From an uncultured Oscillospiraceae bacterium (lineage in GTDB: Bacteria > Bacillota > Clostridia > Oscillospirales > Oscillospiraceae): 5,518 bases of DNA. The position numbers and the translations under genes were made by a program. The stretch lies in contig CAADSF010000059.1 of assembly GCA_900751035.1 (NCBI GenBank), positions 1 through 5,518 on the forward strand, written 5' to 3'. Below the pieces are notes generated by a model. The model searched no databases. It saw only the letters and a list, made by a program, of their open reading frames with translations, and had not been told where the DNA came from. Positions 5,440-5,518 of the stretch are shown here, one piece after another; positions within the stretch are counted from its first letter, which is position 1, and each line of letters begins with the position of its first letter.

Positions 5440-5518
5440 TTAGACGGGAACCGTTAAGGGCTCCCCTGAAAGGGGAGCTGTCAGCGAAGCTGACTGAGGG
5501 GTTATTCCCCCGCCGCAT
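5440..5518. repeat. Palindromic multi-stem-loop intergenic element (probable dispersed repeat), continues past the window
   Basis: Four hairpins follow pgk in quick succession. They are ACGG-GAA-CCGT (5444-5454); GCTCCCCT-GAA-AGGGGAGC (5460-5478), a perfect 8-bp stem; GTCAGC-GAA-GCTGAC (5480-5494), a perfect 6-bp stem; and GGGG (5498-5501) with CCCC (5507-5510). The first three share a GAA triloop. No T-run follows, so this is not a classical terminator, although the first two stems could end or stabilise the pgk message. From memory, closely similar units (AGCTGTCAGCGAAGCTGAC, then TGAGGGG) occur many times in gut Clostridia genomes between genes. That suggests a REP- or MITE-like element. 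Only one copy is in view, so repetition cannot be shown here. Confidence 0.65.

Noticed and set aside
4097..5518. 473-residue open frame on the minus strand across pgk and the terminal repeat
   Set aside because: It is antisense to the fully conserved pgk gene. Its composition (rich in Val, Asp, Gly, Leu, Arg) is typical of a GC-rich shadow frame, and its beginning lies in the palindromic element.
1..5518. CRISPR arrays, tRNA or rRNA genes, insertion sequences, prophage or defence genes
   Set aside because: I saw no direct repeats with spacers, no tRNA-like cloverleaf, no transposase motifs and no defence-type domains on either strand.

Overview
The window looks like ordinary chromosomal DNA from a GC-rich, spore-forming member of the class Clostridia, most likely an Oscillospiraceae/Ruminococcaceae-type gut bacterium. 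The reasons are strong AAGGAGG-type ribosome binding sites, sigma-A-like promoters in AT-rich gaps between GC-rich genes, a LysM-GH18 enzyme of the kind that degrades spore cortex, and, at the right edge, a GAA-loop palindromic element resembling dispersed repeats I recall from such genomes. Taxonomy is inferred from these traits and was not tested.

Layout, left to right. (1) Bases 1-248 (+) are the 3' end of a BrnQ/LivCS-type branched-chain amino acid carrier. (2) A bidirectional terminator hairpin (262-306) separates it from the convergent gene at 318-1430 (-), a DUF362 protein with two [4Fe-4S] ferredoxin motifs and its own near-perfect promoter. (3) Upstream of that on the same strand, 1498-2772 (-) encodes a 424-residue enzyme with two LysM domains and a GH18 domain, like SleL/YaaH. 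(4) A 104-bp AT-rich divergent promoter region leads to ung (2877-3551, +), family 1 uracil-DNA glycosylase. (5) A 151-bp gap with A/T tracts and a good promoter leads to trmL (3703-4194, +), a SPOUT tRNA 2'-O-methyltransferase. It is followed after 43 bp by pgk (4238-5437, +), phosphoglycerate kinase, probably in the same transcript. (6) From about 5440 to the edge is a run of short stem-loops that continues past the window.

The genes do not form one pathway. They cover amino acid uptake, an uncharacterised iron-sulfur protein, spore germination or cortex turnover, base-excision repair, tRNA wobble modification and glycolysis. The only likely functional transcription unit is trmL-pgk. The two minus-strand genes may be partly co-transcribed, because no terminator is visible between them. 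All five complete genes appear intact, with expected lengths and catalytic motifs.

I found no convincing undescribed multi-gene system. The parts most worth a second look are the terminal palindromic element, the leader hairpin of trmL that resembles it, the inverted-repeat structure over the ung/GH18 divergent promoter, and the unknown role of the DUF362 protein. Several long antisense open frames are by-products of GC-rich codon use and are not called.
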